Below are positions 18,478 through 27,439 of a DNA stretch of 64,000 bases, piece by piece. The stretch lies in contig JAFQAS010000065.1 in NCBI GenBank assembly GCA_017399915.1, forward strand, positions 1 to 64,000. Direction: 5' to 3'. A program made the position numbers and the translations under genes. How positions within the stretch are numbered: position 1 is the stretch's first letter; every line of letters begins with the position of its first letter. Below the pieces are notes generated by a model. The model was not told the origin of the DNA, did not search any database, and saw only the letters and a list, made by a program, of their open reading frames with translations. The DNA comes from Muribaculaceae bacterium (lineage in GTDB: Bacteria; Bacteroidota; Bacteroidia; Bacteroidales; Muribaculaceae).

Positions 18478-20106
18478 CTATTTCTTGATTGAATTAGAAT
18501 TTTCCCGTTTGTTTCCTTCCAACAATAATCGGTTATATTCCTCATCGTTATTAATCAACTCGAGAGCCGCCTTAAACACATTATCTTGTGGATTTAACAC
18601 CTTATAGAATGATTTCGAGCTATACAAATCACTTGCAATATTAGCTTTAATCACCACCTTAATCAAATTTTCGCTACGGCGATATTGCTCTTCATTATAT
18701 TTTATACTATCTTTTTCGCATTGAGCGATAAACTCCTTCATCATATCTTCCGACACATTGAATTTCTTCACAAAGTCGTCATCATTAGGATAATCTTTCT
18801 TCAATTTACTGCGATTTTCGTCAACATAATTCAAGCAATATTTGTGCAGATTACCACTACCTATCATTCTACGATAATATTCGCTATTTTCGGTTGTATC
18901 GATTGGCACAAATTTATCGGGCATGATACCACCGCCACCATATACAATGCGTTTATTTTTGAGTGTTGTATATTTTAGCGAGTCGGCAAAATGAATGCTA
19001 TCTTCATTCATAAATTCCCCGGCTTCGTAACGGTTCATCATATCATCACGATACTCTTCTTCATCACCCAATGTATAAGGTTTTTGAATGCAACGACCCG
19101 AAGGAGTGTGATAGCGCGAAATTGTGAGACGAATCATTGAACCATCGGGGAATGGGAATGGACGTTGCACAAGTCCTTTTCCAAAGGTGCGTCGACCAAC
19201 AACCAATCCGCGATCGTTGTCTTGAATTGCACCCGCCACAATTTCACTTGCCGATGCCGAATATTGATTTACCAAAATTATCACCTTTCCGTTTCTTAAA
19301 TCGCCGTTCCCTTCTGTTCTAAAATAGTAAGGAGATGAATTTAGCCCCTCGGTATAAACCACCAAATCATTATTATTTAAGAAATGGCTTGCTAATTGAT
19401 ATGCAGTGCCAAGATAGCCCCCGCCATTATCTTGAAGGTCGATTATGAGGTTTTTCATTCCTTCCTTTTTCAAATCCTTTATTGCCGACTTGAATTCCTC
19501 ATCTGTCTCTTCGGCAAAACGAGAGATGCGAATGTAGCCTGTGGTATTATCGGCCATATATGCAGCATCAACACTATAAATAGGAATTTCTTCGCGCACT
19601 ACTCTAAATGAAAGCAATTCGGGTTTCCCTTTACGCTTCACCTTCAAATCCACAGTAGTACCCTTGGGACCACGAAGGCGTTTTATCACATCATTATTTT
19701 TCATCTTCACACCCGAAATAATGGTGTCGTTTGCGCTAATAATGCGGTCGCCTGCCACAATACCCACCTTTTCACATGGGCCATTGGCAACAGTTTGCAA
19801 CACATAAAGTGTGTCGTTTTGCATATTAAATGTAATACCTATTCCACTAAATTTCCCTTTTAGAGGTTCGGTCAACTCTTTTGTTTCTTCGGGGGTTGAA
19901 TAAGATGAGTGAGGGTCGAGTGTTTTCAACATAGCAACAATCGCTTCCTCAACCATTTTGTCGGAGTTTACTGTGTCAACATAGTAATTTTCAATAATTC
20001 CGGCAGCATAACGTAACTTTTGGTCGGCTCGCATTTCTGCACTTTGTGCAAAAGCATTAAAACAAATGCAAAGGCCTATAATTCCAGTAAAAAGTATTTT
20101 TCTCAT
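18478..20106 (-). CDS. S41 family C-terminal processing peptidase
   Basis: A 542-residue periplasmic serine protease of the CtpA/Prc type. It has a signal peptide ending near NAFAQ, an N-terminal helical part, a PDZ domain (FSGIGITFNMQNDTLYV to about residue 170) and the protease core. The catalytic serine is in SASASEIVAGA (about Ser287) and the lysine in RTFGKGLVQ (about Lys310). It cleaves from the C-terminus of partly unfolded proteins; targets are not evident. It has its own promoter and terminator, although it follows coaD on the same strand. Bacteroides genomes, as I recall, show the same parE-coaD-S41 order. Confidence 0.94.
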   Translation of the reverse strand: MRKILFTGIIGLCICFNAFAQSAEMRADQKLRYAAGIIENYYVDTVNSDKMVEEAIVAMLKTLDPHSSYSTPEETKELTEPLKGKFSGIGITFNMQNDTLYVLQTVANGPCEKVGIVAGDRIISANDTIISGVKMKNNDVIKRLRGPKGTTVDLKVKRKGKPELLSFRVVREEIPIYSVDAAYMADNTTGYIRISRFAEETDEEFKSAIKDLKKEGMKNLIIDLQDNGGGYLGTAYQLASHFLNNNDLVVYTEGLNSSPYYFRTEGNGDLRNGKVIILVNQYSASASEIVAGAIQDNDRGLVVGRRTFGKGLVQRPFPFPDGSMIRLTISRYHTPSGRCIQKPYTLGDEEEYRDDMMNRYEAGEFMNEDSIHFADSLKYTTLKNKRIVYGGGGIMPDKFVPIDTTENSEYYRRMIGSGNLHKYCLNYVDENRSKLKKDYPNDDDFVKKFNVSEDMMKEFIAQCEKDSIKYNEEQYRRSENLIKVVIKANIASDLYSSKSFYKVLNPQDNVFKAALELINNDEEYNRLLLEGNKRENSNSIKK

Positions 20107-20139
20107 TGTTTTTTTTAATTTTGTTATATAATTTTACAA

Positions 20140-20147
20140 CAAAGATA
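20140..20147 (-). promoter_or_regulatory. -7 box of the S41 protease gene
   Basis: TATCTTTG on the minus strand matches the consensus and lies about 35 bases before the ATG at 20106. Confidence 0.6.
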
Positions 20148-20249
20148 TCACAATCTATATATAAATAATTACTCCTATTGCAGATTTTATTACTAACGAC
20201 AAGATTTTAATGACAAAATAGCTTGTTTGAATGGCTAAACCCTAAGCCA

Positions 20250-20699
20250 TTATTGCTCGCTTGGCACATAAGGGCTCACATCATAGCCATGACGTTGCAA
20301 ATCTTTTACCATCGTCGAACTGATATACGACAATTCGGGCAAGGTGTATAACAACACTGTTTCTATGCCTGTGAGATTACGATTTGCATATGCCAAATTG
20401 CGTTCATATTCATAATCGGCAACCGTTCTCACTCCTCGAAGTATGAAATTTGCGCCATACTCTTTAGCTGTTTCCACTGTGAGATTTGTGTAACTGATTA
20501 CTCTAACCCCGGGAATATTGCTTGTCACTTTTTTGATATGTTCAACACGTTGTTGCACCGAGTCAACACTTTTCTTTGATTCATTCACGCCTATCGCCAC
20601 AATTATTTCATCAAATAACTGTATGCCACGCTCCACGATAGAGAGGTGTCCCACTGTGAATGGATCAAACGTTCCGGGATATAATGCTATTCTTTTCAA
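20250..20699 (-). CDS. coaD: pantetheine-phosphate adenylyltransferase
   Basis: A 149-residue nucleotidyltransferase that transfers AMP from ATP to 4'-phosphopantetheine, the penultimate step of coenzyme A synthesis. The HxGH-type motif is in YPGTFDPFTVGHLSIVERG, and the C-terminal signature ISSTMVKDL is present. FILRGVRTVADYEYE is the usual substrate-binding segment. It follows parE by 13 bases and is therefore co-transcribed with it. Confidence 0.96.
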   Translation of the reverse strand: MKRIALYPGTFDPFTVGHLSIVERGIQLFDEIIVAIGVNESKKSVDSVQQRVEHIKKVTSNIPGVRVISYTNLTVETAKEYGANFILRGVRTVADYEYERNLAYANRNLTGIETVLLYTLPELSYISSTMVKDLQRHGYDVSPYVPSEQ

Positions 20700-20712
20700 A
20701 ATATATATATTT

Positions 20713-22650
20713 TTATGCTATTTCGCTATCATCTTCAACAACAAGGTTGTCGATGATAAAGTTCTGACGTTCAATTGTATTTTTACCCATATAGAATTCA
20801 AGCAATTCAGCCACTCCGTCTTCCTTACGCATAGTCACTCTGTCGACACGCATATCCGGACCTATGAAATCGCGGAATTCTTCGGGTGAGATTTCACCAA
20901 GACCTTTAAATCGAGTGATTTCGGCATTGGCTCCAAGTTTGTTTATCGCATTGATGCGTTCCTCATCGGTGTAGCAATAATAAGTATCTTCGGCTATTCC
21001 CGATTTTTTCGAGGTTTTAAATCCCACTCGTTTGGCAGTTTTTTTGTTGCGCACACGGAATAACGGTGTCTGCAACACATACACGTGACCTTTTTTAATC
21101 AAGTCGGGGAAGAATTGCAAGAAGAATGTAATCATCAACAAGCGAATGTGCATACCATCGACATCGGCATCGGTTGCGATAATCACATTGTTATATCTCA
21201 ATCCGTCAAGACCGTCCTCAATATTAAGGGCTGCTTGAAGGAGGTTAAACTCATCATTTTCATATACCACTTTTTGAGTCAATCCAAAGGTATTAAGAGG
21301 CTTACCGCGTAGCGAGAACACTGCTTGAGTTTCCACATTGCGAATCTTTGTGATTGAACCGGCAGCAGAGTCACCCTCGGTGATAAATATCGACGATGCG
21401 AGTTTCTTCTCTTCATCACCTTTTACATCATTGAGGTGAACGCGGCAATCAAGCAACTTCTTATTGTGAAGATTTACTTTCTTTGCCTTTTCACGAGCGA
21501 GCTTGGTCACTCCGGCCATTGCCTTGCGTTCCTTTTCACTCTCTTGCACCTTTTTAAGAATAACCTCGGCTGTATCAGGGTCTTTGTGGAGATAATTATC
21601 GAGTTCTTTCTTGATGAAATCGCCCACAAATTTTGCCACTGTGGGACCTTCGGGACCCATATCACGCGAACCGAGCTTGGTTTTGGTTTGTGATTCAAAC
21701 ACAGGCTCTTCCACTTTTACCGAAATTGAAGCCACCATACCATTGCGGATATCGGAGTATTCAAAGTTGCGGTTGAAGTGTTCTTTTATTGTGCGCGACA
21801 CCACTTCTTTAAAGGCGGTTAAGTGTGTACCCCCTTGTGTGGTGTGCTGACCATTCACAAATGAGTAATACTCCTCGCCATATTGGTTGGCGTGAGTAAT
21901 TACCACCTCAATATCATCGCCTTTAAGGTGAATTATAGGATAAAGAGGATCTTTGGTCATATTTTCTTTCAACAAATCAACAAGACCATTGCGCGACACG
22001 AAACGTTTGCCGTTGAAAATAATGGCCAACCCGGTATTGAGGAAGGTGTAGTTTTTCAATAACGGCACAATAAAATCGTCGCGATAAAGATAGTCGCGGA
22101 AAATATCGTTATCAGGAGTGAAGGTCACCATTGTTCCGTTTGGCTCGTCGGTAGCGCAAATATCACGCTCGTCGGTGATTTTACCCATCGAGAACTCCAC
22201 ATGTTTGCATTGTCCGTCGCGCACACTCTCAATGATGAAACTTGTTGAAAGGGCGTTCACCGCTTTAATACCAACACCATTCAACCCCACCGACTTTTTA
22301 AATGCCTTTGAGTCGTATTTTGCGCCGGTATTCATCTTCGATGCCACATCTACCACCTTTTCCAACGGAATACCACGACCATAGTCGCGAACCATCACCT
22401 TGCCATCGGCTATATCAACAACAATCTGCTTGCCAAAGCCCATCATATACTCATCAATAGCATTATCAAGCACCTCTTTTAGAAGCACATAAATACCGTC
22501 GTCAGAGTTTGTTCCATCGCCAAGCTTACCGATATACATACCGGGACGACGACGGATATGCTCCTGCCATTCAAGAGTTATAATATCATTTTCGCCATAA
22601 TTGGCTACACCATTGTTTTCTTCGATAGGTAATTGTTCGTCTGTTGCCAT
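20713..22650 (-). CDS. parE: DNA topoisomerase IV subunit B (GyrB/ParE family)
   Basis: A 645-residue type IIA topoisomerase ATPase subunit. An N-terminal GHKL ATPase domain has [25 protein letters not shown] and [11 protein letters not shown]. The transducer follows, then a TOPRIM domain with [21 protein letters not shown] and [11 protein letters not shown]. The EGDSAAGS variant, with Ala in place of the first Gly of the GyrB-type EGDSAGGS, and the coaD neighbour favour ParE over GyrB, but the two are hard to separate without a tree. It separates linked daughter chromosomes together with ParC, which is not in this window. Confidence 0.9.
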   Translation of the reverse strand: MATDEQLPIEENNGVANYGENDIITLEWQEHIRRRPGMYIGKLGDGTNSDDGIYVLLKEVLDNAIDEYMMGFGKQIVVDIADGKVMVRDYGRGIPLEKVVDVASKMNTGAKYDSKAFKKSVGLNGVGIKAVNALSTSFIIESVRDGQCKHVEFSMGKITDERDICATDEPNGTMVTFTPDNDIFRDYLYRDDFIVPLLKNYTFLNTGLAIIFNGKRFVSRNGLVDLLKENMTKDPLYPIIHLKGDDIEVVITHANQYGEEYYSFVNGQHTTQGGTHLTAFKEVVSRTIKEHFNRNFEYSDIRNGMVASISVKVEEPVFESQTKTKLGSRDMGPEGPTVAKFVGDFIKKELDNYLHKDPDTAEVILKKVQESEKERKAMAGVTKLAREKAKKVNLHNKKLLDCRVHLNDVKGDEEKKLASSIFITEGDSAAGSITKIRNVETQAVFSLRGKPLNTFGLTQKVVYENDEFNLLQAALNIEDGLDGLRYNNVIIATDADVDGMHIRLLMITFFLQFFPDLIKKGHVYVLQTPLFRVRNKKTAKRVGFKTSKKSGIAEDTYYCYTDEERINAINKLGANAEITRFKGLGEISPEEFRDFIGPDMRVDRVTMRKEDGVAELLEFYMGKNTIERQNFIIDNLVVEDDSEIA

Positions 22651-22700
22651 AATTTTGTTAGTGGAGTGTTACACTGCATCTCGCGCAGTTTTTCGCACCA

Positions 22701-22708
22701 CAAATATA
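22701..22708 (-). promoter_or_regulatory. -7 box of the parE-coaD operon
   Basis: TATATTTG on the minus strand fits TAnnTTTG and lies about 50 bases before the parE start. Confidence 0.55.
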
Positions 22709-22732
22709 ATAATTTTTCGCGGCAATATCAAA

Positions 22733-22816
22733 CTTAATGCATAATTCATAATGCATAATTCATAATGCATAATTCATAATGCATAGTTCATAATGCATAG
22801 TTCATAATGCATAATT
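22733..22816. repeat. six tandem copies of a 14-bp repeat
   Basis: The unit CATAATGCATAATT is repeated six times without gaps; the first copy begins CTTAATG and two copies read CATAGTT. It is followed by GCATAATTAACTC and a short imperfect hairpin. A related block on the opposite strand lies at 36170-36290, so this is a dispersed intergenic repeat family of this genome. It contains no coding capacity. Confidence 0.85.
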
Positions 22817-22880
22817 AACTCGGGCAAGCCTCGTTGAGCCCTTCGGAGTTCATAATGCGTAATGCATAATGCGTAAGCCT

Positions 22881-23121
22881 AACTCTCCTCCTGCCACGCA
22901 GTGGATAGGAGGAGTACGGCGAAGCCGGGAGGTGGTTCCAAAATGCCGTAAGGCATAACAAACAATTAAACAAAAAACACATCTGTCCATTCCGACATTC
23001 TATCTAACTCCTCCACAGCAAGTCAGATATAACTTGCATATGGCTAACGCATGTTCTGACCACCTCCCGGCTTCGCCGTACTCCTCCTAAAAATTACCCA
23101 GTAATTTTCAAGAGGAGAGTT
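22881..23121. repeat. MITE-like inverted-repeat element
   Basis: Perfect 30-bp inverted arms occupy 22907-22936 and 23059-23088 around 122 internal bases. An outer pair of 10-bp arms (AACTCTCCTC at 22881 and GAGGAGAGTT ending at 23121) encloses them. Each side also folds on itself: CTCCTCCT at 22886 pairs with AGGAGGAG at 22907, and AAAATTAC pairs with GTAATTTT around 23090-23109. There is no transposase gene. The structure fits a non-autonomous mobile or REP-like intergenic element. Confidence 0.7.
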
Positions 23122-23351
23122 GCCGCTCTCATTGACACCATTATTCCACCTTTTTCAGGGAATAGGAGAAGTGCTTTTCGCTGATGCTCTCACGCAGGTT
23201 CGCGTCTTTACAGACGCACGATTGGCGGTGGGGTGCACATATCTCCCCTCTCTACTGTCGTGCGGAGCACGGGAAAGCGTAGCGTATGTAACATCTAAGT
23301 GATTAAGGGCTTCGCATGAAGCCTATGGATAGAGAATGGTGTAGATAGGTT
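23122..23351. other. gene-free stretch with several small hairpins
   Basis: No credible gene. Short hairpins include GCGTCT/AGACGC near 23207, CGTGC/GCACG near 23259 and GGCTTC-GCAT-GAAGCC at 23308-23323. The last lies just past the end of the minus-strand radical SAM gene and may help end its transcript, though it lacks a T run. Confidence 0.45.
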
Positions 23352-24413
23352 CTAAAGGTCTATAAAATGGCATTTTTCGCAGAATCGGGGATATTTGTTT
23401 TGCATCCAATTCTTGCGGAATTGTTGGAATTTGTCGCTATTCAACACCGGCATTACGCCATCGGCATACACATTGCCAAAATTCATCAATTTGGGGAATG
23501 GTTTTGCACAACAAGGCACTACCCAACCGTCCCATGTGATATAAAAATGCGACCAAGGGAAGGGGCATTTATCAAAACCTACATTGTCACGGGAATCTAA
23601 TCCCGTAACCTCAACCGACGAATATTTTTTCATCATCAATCGAGCTTCGGTCAATGCCGATTCAAATTCCGACGATCGATAGAATTTATAATAGTCGACA
23701 TCAATATCGGTGAGGCTTGCAAGATTTAAATATGTAAAATTAACGCACTTAACACCTATCTCGTGTGCAAATTCAATCACTTGTCCCATTTGATGATAAT
23801 TATCTTTTGCGATAACCATATTAAACATCAAATCCACATTCTTCCATCCTTTTGCCAAATCGGCAATCTGCCGAAGGTTTGTCTTTAATGTTTCAAATTT
23901 AGCCCCTACTCTGATTTTTTCATACACCTCATCAATCCCATCAATCGAGATTTGAATTGTATCGACATGAGGCATTACTTTTGCCACATTTTCCACAAAT
24001 CCTGCAACGTTGGCATTAGTCGACAATGATATTACTATGCTCTTTTTCTTGCTTTTTATATATAATGCCAATTCTTCTAAATGAGGATACAAAAAGGTCT
24101 CACCCAATCCTGTCAACCCTATTGAATCTAAACAAGGATATAACTCATCGACTATTTTTTTTGCGTTCTCCAATGGCATATATCCTATATCCATTTCATG
24201 GCCATAGGCGTATTGACGGGGGCATATTGTACATTGGAGGTTGCAATGGTTTGTCAATTCCAGCATGACACTCGAAGGATAAGCCACCTCAGTAGAACGC
24301 ACTCTATGCAACTTATATTTATGCACCTTATTTTTCAGATAAAGCCATAAATCATGATTCACACGAGTGCGACATGCTATTTGAAACAACTTATTTCTCT
24401 TTCGCCTTGTCAT
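23352..24413 (-). CDS. radical SAM/SPASM domain protein
   Basis: A 353-residue radical SAM enzyme. The [4Fe-4S] cluster motif is CNLQCTICPRQ (CX3CX2C). TGLGETFLYP corresponds to the GGE-like SAM-binding motif, and LSTNAN follows. The C-terminal SPASM-type region has CPFPWSHFYITWDGWVVPCC and CEKCHF, which would bind an extra cluster. The ATG at 24413 was preferred over an earlier one at 24440 because the -7 box lies at 24438-24445. It is divergent from a three-gene glycosyltransferase operon. Substrate unknown; SPASM proteins act on peptides, but some near glycan genes may modify sugars. Confidence 0.9.
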   Translation of the reverse strand: MTRRKRNKLFQIACRTRVNHDLWLYLKNKVHKYKLHRVRSTEVAYPSSVMLELTNHCNLQCTICPRQYAYGHEMDIGYMPLENAKKIVDELYPCLDSIGLTGLGETFLYPHLEELALYIKSKKKSIVISLSTNANVAGFVENVAKVMPHVDTIQISIDGIDEVYEKIRVGAKFETLKTNLRQIADLAKGWKNVDLMFNMVIAKDNYHQMGQVIEFAHEIGVKCVNFTYLNLASLTDIDVDYYKFYRSSEFESALTEARLMMKKYSSVEVTGLDSRDNVGFDKCPFPWSHFYITWDGWVVPCCAKPFPKLMNFGNVYADGVMPVLNSDKFQQFRKNWMQNKYPRFCEKCHFIDL

Positions 24414-24437
24414 TTTGCAATTATTCAAATTATAATG

Positions 24438-24445
24438 CAAAGATA
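24438..24445 (-). promoter_or_regulatory. -7 box of the radical SAM gene
   Basis: TATCTTTG on the minus strand, followed by GCATTATAATTTG, lies 25 bases before the chosen ATG. Confidence 0.6.
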
Positions 24446-24568
24446 GCTAATCCTCAAAGATTTTTCAAATAAACAGGCTAAAACTAAGTAAACCCCACTT
24501 ATAATCACTCTCAAACAATGCCCTCATCTCCACATATAATATTATACCTTTATTTTCGTTTAAATAAT

Positions 24569-25513
24569 ATGACAACGGAAGCGCAAATTACGATTATCAT
24601 ACCAGTATACAATCGTGCCGAAGTAGTGAAAGCCACTCTCGACTCGGTTGCAAAGCAATCGTATCGCCCTATTGATGTTGTATTGGTCGATAATAATTCC
24701 TCCGACAACACTCTTGAAGTACTCAACGAGTGGAAGCAAATGGTTGAAACCAACGATTTCAGAGTAAAAGTGTTGAGCGAAAGCACTCCCGGCGCACCTG
24801 CAGCCCGCAATCGCGGACTAAAAGAGGTAACAACACCCTATACAATGTTTTTCGACTCCGACGATATCATGCACCCTTCGCATGTGAAACGTGCTGTAGA
24901 TGCATTTGCGCAAAATCCGCAAATCGATGTAGTGGGTTGGAATGTTGATATAAAAACTCTTAATGGCTCTGATTCTCATCATCGTTTCTGCAAAAACGAC
25001 ATCTTATATAATCACATTTTCCACTCCACATTTTCCACTCTACGATATGCCGCTCGCACCAATCTTTTCAGAAAAGTTGGAGGGTGGAATGAAAATCTTC
25101 AAGGTTGGAATGATTATGAATTAGGAGTGAGAATGATATTAGCCAATCCCTCAATAAAGAAATTAGAGGGAGAAGCCACTGTAACGGTTGTTTTGCAAAA
25201 AGTATCAATTACCGGCACCGAGTTCTCGTCAAAACCCCAATGTTGGGAAACGTCACTTAATGCAATTGATAAAGACCTCGAGAATAGCGAACAGCAAACA
25301 ATGAAAAAATACATTGATGTGCGGCGCGTGATTCTTGCCGGGTTTTATCATCGCGAAGGTGCTATTGACGACGCCCGTCGATTGCTTGGCGATGTATTGT
25401 CGCGAAGCGGATGGTATCGCCAACTAATAATGAAAATATTTTACAACATAATACGCCGAGGTGGTCGAGGCATTGCACTTTTGGCTCGACCTCTGCTTTG
25501 CATTTCAAAATAA
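24569..25513 (+). CDS. glycosyltransferase family 2
   Basis: A 314-residue GT-A fold enzyme. The N-terminus TIIIPVYNRAEVVKATLDSV, the VLVDNNSSDNT segment and the FFDSDDIMHPSH DxD-type motif are characteristic of GT2. It would transfer a sugar from a nucleotide donor to a cell-surface glycan; donor and acceptor are unknown. I chose the ATG at 24569 over one at 24518, which adds an unusual hydrophobic lead. It is followed after 5 bases by the next glycosyltransferase. Confidence 0.92.
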   Translation: MTTEAQITIIIPVYNRAEVVKATLDSVAKQSYRPIDVVLVDNNSSDNTLEVLNEWKQMVETNDFRVKVLSESTPGAPAARNRGLKEVTTPYTMFFDSDDIMHPSHVKRAVDAFAQNPQIDVVGWNVDIKTLNGSDSHHRFCKNDILYNHIFHSTFSTLRYAARTNLFRKVGGWNENLQGWNDYELGVRMILANPSIKKLEGEATVTVVLQKVSITGTEFSSKPQCWETSLNAIDKDLENSEQQTMKKYIDVRRVILAGFYHREGAIDDARRLLGDVLSRSGWYRQLIMKIFYNIIRRGGRGIALLARPLLCISK

Positions 25514-25518
25514 ACGCC

Positions 25519-26622
25519 ATGAAAATATTATTTGTAGGAGACGCCAGCAACTATCACAACACCCTTGCCAATGCCATTGCAAGCATGGGCCACGATGTCA
25601 CTGTTGCGTCGCATGGCTCTTATTGGATGAATACCCGGCGCGATATTGACATTTCGCGTCCGTGCAAAGGCAAGGTTGGAGGGGCTTTGTTGTGGATTAA
25701 GCTCAACACTGCGTTACGCAATAGTTTCAAGGGCTATGATGTGGTGCAAATAAGCAGTCCCACATTCCTCAATCTTCGGCCACAACGCATTCGCGAAATT
25801 TTCAATCGATTAAAACGCGACAACGGAAAGGTTTTTCTATCGGCACTTGGCACCGACTGCTACTATGTGGATATGTGTTGCAAGCAAAACTCGCCGTTGA
25901 AATATAGCGAATGGCAAATACATGGGCAACCCGGCCCCAATATCAAAAAGAAAGCCGATTGGCACCAACCTATACTACGCGACCACTGCCGTTACATCTA
26001 TGACAATATCGATGGAGTGGTAACAGCTCTTTATGAGTATGATTTATCGGTAAGAGAAATTCTATCTCCCGACAAATTCATTTATGGAGGAATTCCGATT
26101 GATACCAATTCTGTCACTCCGGAATTCATTGACACGCCACCCGAATCAGTTTCTCTTTTTCTGGGGCGTCATCGCGACCGGCAAATCGAAAAAGGTACCG
26201 ATCGCATGGAAAAAGTGGCGCGAGCTATTGCCAACAAGTACCCCAATCGATGTAAATTAGACATCGTGGAGAATTTACCATATGATGAATATCTACGTCG
26301 ATTGCGTGATGCTCATATTGTGCTCGACCAACTTTACTCATACACCCCTGCCACAAATGCACTCCTCGCAATGGCAATGGGACTCAACACCGTATCGGGA
26401 GGAGAGGAAGAGTATTATGAATTTATTGGCGAAAAAGAATTGCGTCCGATTATCAATGCCGTGCCCGACGACAATGAATTGTTCAACACGCTTGAAAATG
26501 TGATTTTAAATCCCGAATTAATAGTAAAACGCAGCCGCGAAGGACGAGCTTTCGTGGAGAAACATAACGACAGCAAAGTTGTAGCACAACGATTCATCGA
26601 CTTTTGGCAACAAAAAATATAA
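25519..26622 (+). CDS. glycosyltransferase family 1/4-like
   Basis: A 367-residue protein with a GT-B layout. It begins MKILFVGDASNYHNTLANAIASMGHDV, a nucleotide-binding-like first strand and glycine loop, and ends with a donor-binding half (SVSLFLGRHRDRQIEKGTDRM, then LDIVENLPYDEYLRRLRDAHIVLDQLYSYTP). The start at 25519 follows the previous stop by 5 bases; a longer reading to 25411 would overlap that gene heavily. The acidic segment that usually contacts the sugar nucleotide reads GGEEEYYEF. It is the second gene of a probable glycan-synthesis operon. Confidence 0.85.
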   Translation: MKILFVGDASNYHNTLANAIASMGHDVTVASHGSYWMNTRRDIDISRPCKGKVGGALLWIKLNTALRNSFKGYDVVQISSPTFLNLRPQRIREIFNRLKRDNGKVFLSALGTDCYYVDMCCKQNSPLKYSEWQIHGQPGPNIKKKADWHQPILRDHCRYIYDNIDGVVTALYEYDLSVREILSPDKFIYGGIPIDTNSVTPEFIDTPPESVSLFLGRHRDRQIEKGTDRMEKVARAIANKYPNRCKLDIVENLPYDEYLRRLRDAHIVLDQLYSYTPATNALLAMAMGLNTVSGGEEEYYEFIGEKELRPIINAVPDDNELFNTLENVILNPELIVKRSREGRAFVEKHNDSKVVAQRFIDFWQQKI

Positions 26623-26630
26623 TTTCAGAT

Positions 26631-27416
26631 ATGACTCTTGAGGTTTTGATATGCACATATGGAATTGACGGAATTGACCGAGTGGCAAAGATGAATCTGC
26701 CCGAGGTTGATTGTGTGAAATATCTTGTGTCATGGCAAATCGAGAAGGCTGATAATTCTATCCCGCCAAACCTTCATCGCAAAGACATAACCATTTGCTC
26801 TACCCTCAGCAAGGGGTTAAGCAACAACCGCAACCATGCGCTCAATAAAGCCTCAGGCGACATATGCTTAATTGCCGATGATGATTTAACTTATATAGCC
26901 TCTCAATTAAAATCTATAATCGACACGTTTGAAAGCAATCCTAATGTCGACATAGCATTATTCCGTCATAGCGGGAGCGACAACAAACAATTTCCCGAAT
27001 ACGAATTTGACCTCAACAAAGAGCCAAAAGGATATTATATCACTTCTTTTGAAATTGCTTTTCGTCGCACGAGCATTCCTTCTTCTTTAATGTTTGATTC
27101 TCGCTTAGGAGTGGGAACCGCTATGCCTGCCGGCGAAGAAGACTTATTCATTCATCAAGCGCTAAAAGCCGGATTAAATTGTAGATTTTTCCCTATCACA
27201 ATCACTCATCATGAAGGGCTACCCACCGGAGTGCGCCCCCCTACTCCCGGAGTGCTACAAGCACAAGGAGTCATTATCGCAAAGAAATATAACCTTACCG
27301 GAATATTACGCCTTCCCCTCATCGCATGGCGTTTATCTCGCAAAGGAAAAGCAAAATTTTTTCCCGCAGTGCACAACCTCATAAAAGGGTACATCTACGG
27401 GAAAAGATATTTTTAA
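26631..27416 (+). CDS. glycosyltransferase family 2-like protein
   Basis: A 261-residue protein related to GT2. It begins MTLEVLICTYGIDGIDRV, contains SKGLSNNRNHALNKASGDICLIADDDLTY with the Asp triad expected to bind the metal-nucleotide sugar, and has AGEEDLFIHQALKAGL further on. It ends with basic, moderately hydrophobic helices. It lies 8 bases after the second glycosyltransferase. The substrate cannot be told. Short transcripts from here would converge with the redoxin-like gene ending at 27440. Confidence 0.85.
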   Translation: MTLEVLICTYGIDGIDRVAKMNLPEVDCVKYLVSWQIEKADNSIPPNLHRKDITICSTLSKGLSNNRNHALNKASGDICLIADDDLTYIASQLKSIIDTFESNPNVDIALFRHSGSDNKQFPEYEFDLNKEPKGYYITSFEIAFRRTSIPSSLMFDSRLGVGTAMPAGEEDLFIHQALKAGLNCRFFPITITHHEGLPTGVRPPTPGVLQAQGVIIAKKYNLTGILRLPLIAWRLSRKGKAKFFPAVHNLIKGYIYGKRYF

Positions 27417-27439
27417 TTTCTAAAAGAAACGGAATCTTC

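Noticed and set aside
23120-23302. 60-residue plus-strand frame in the repeat island
   Set aside because: It runs through hairpins and repeat sequence, and has no recognisable protein features.
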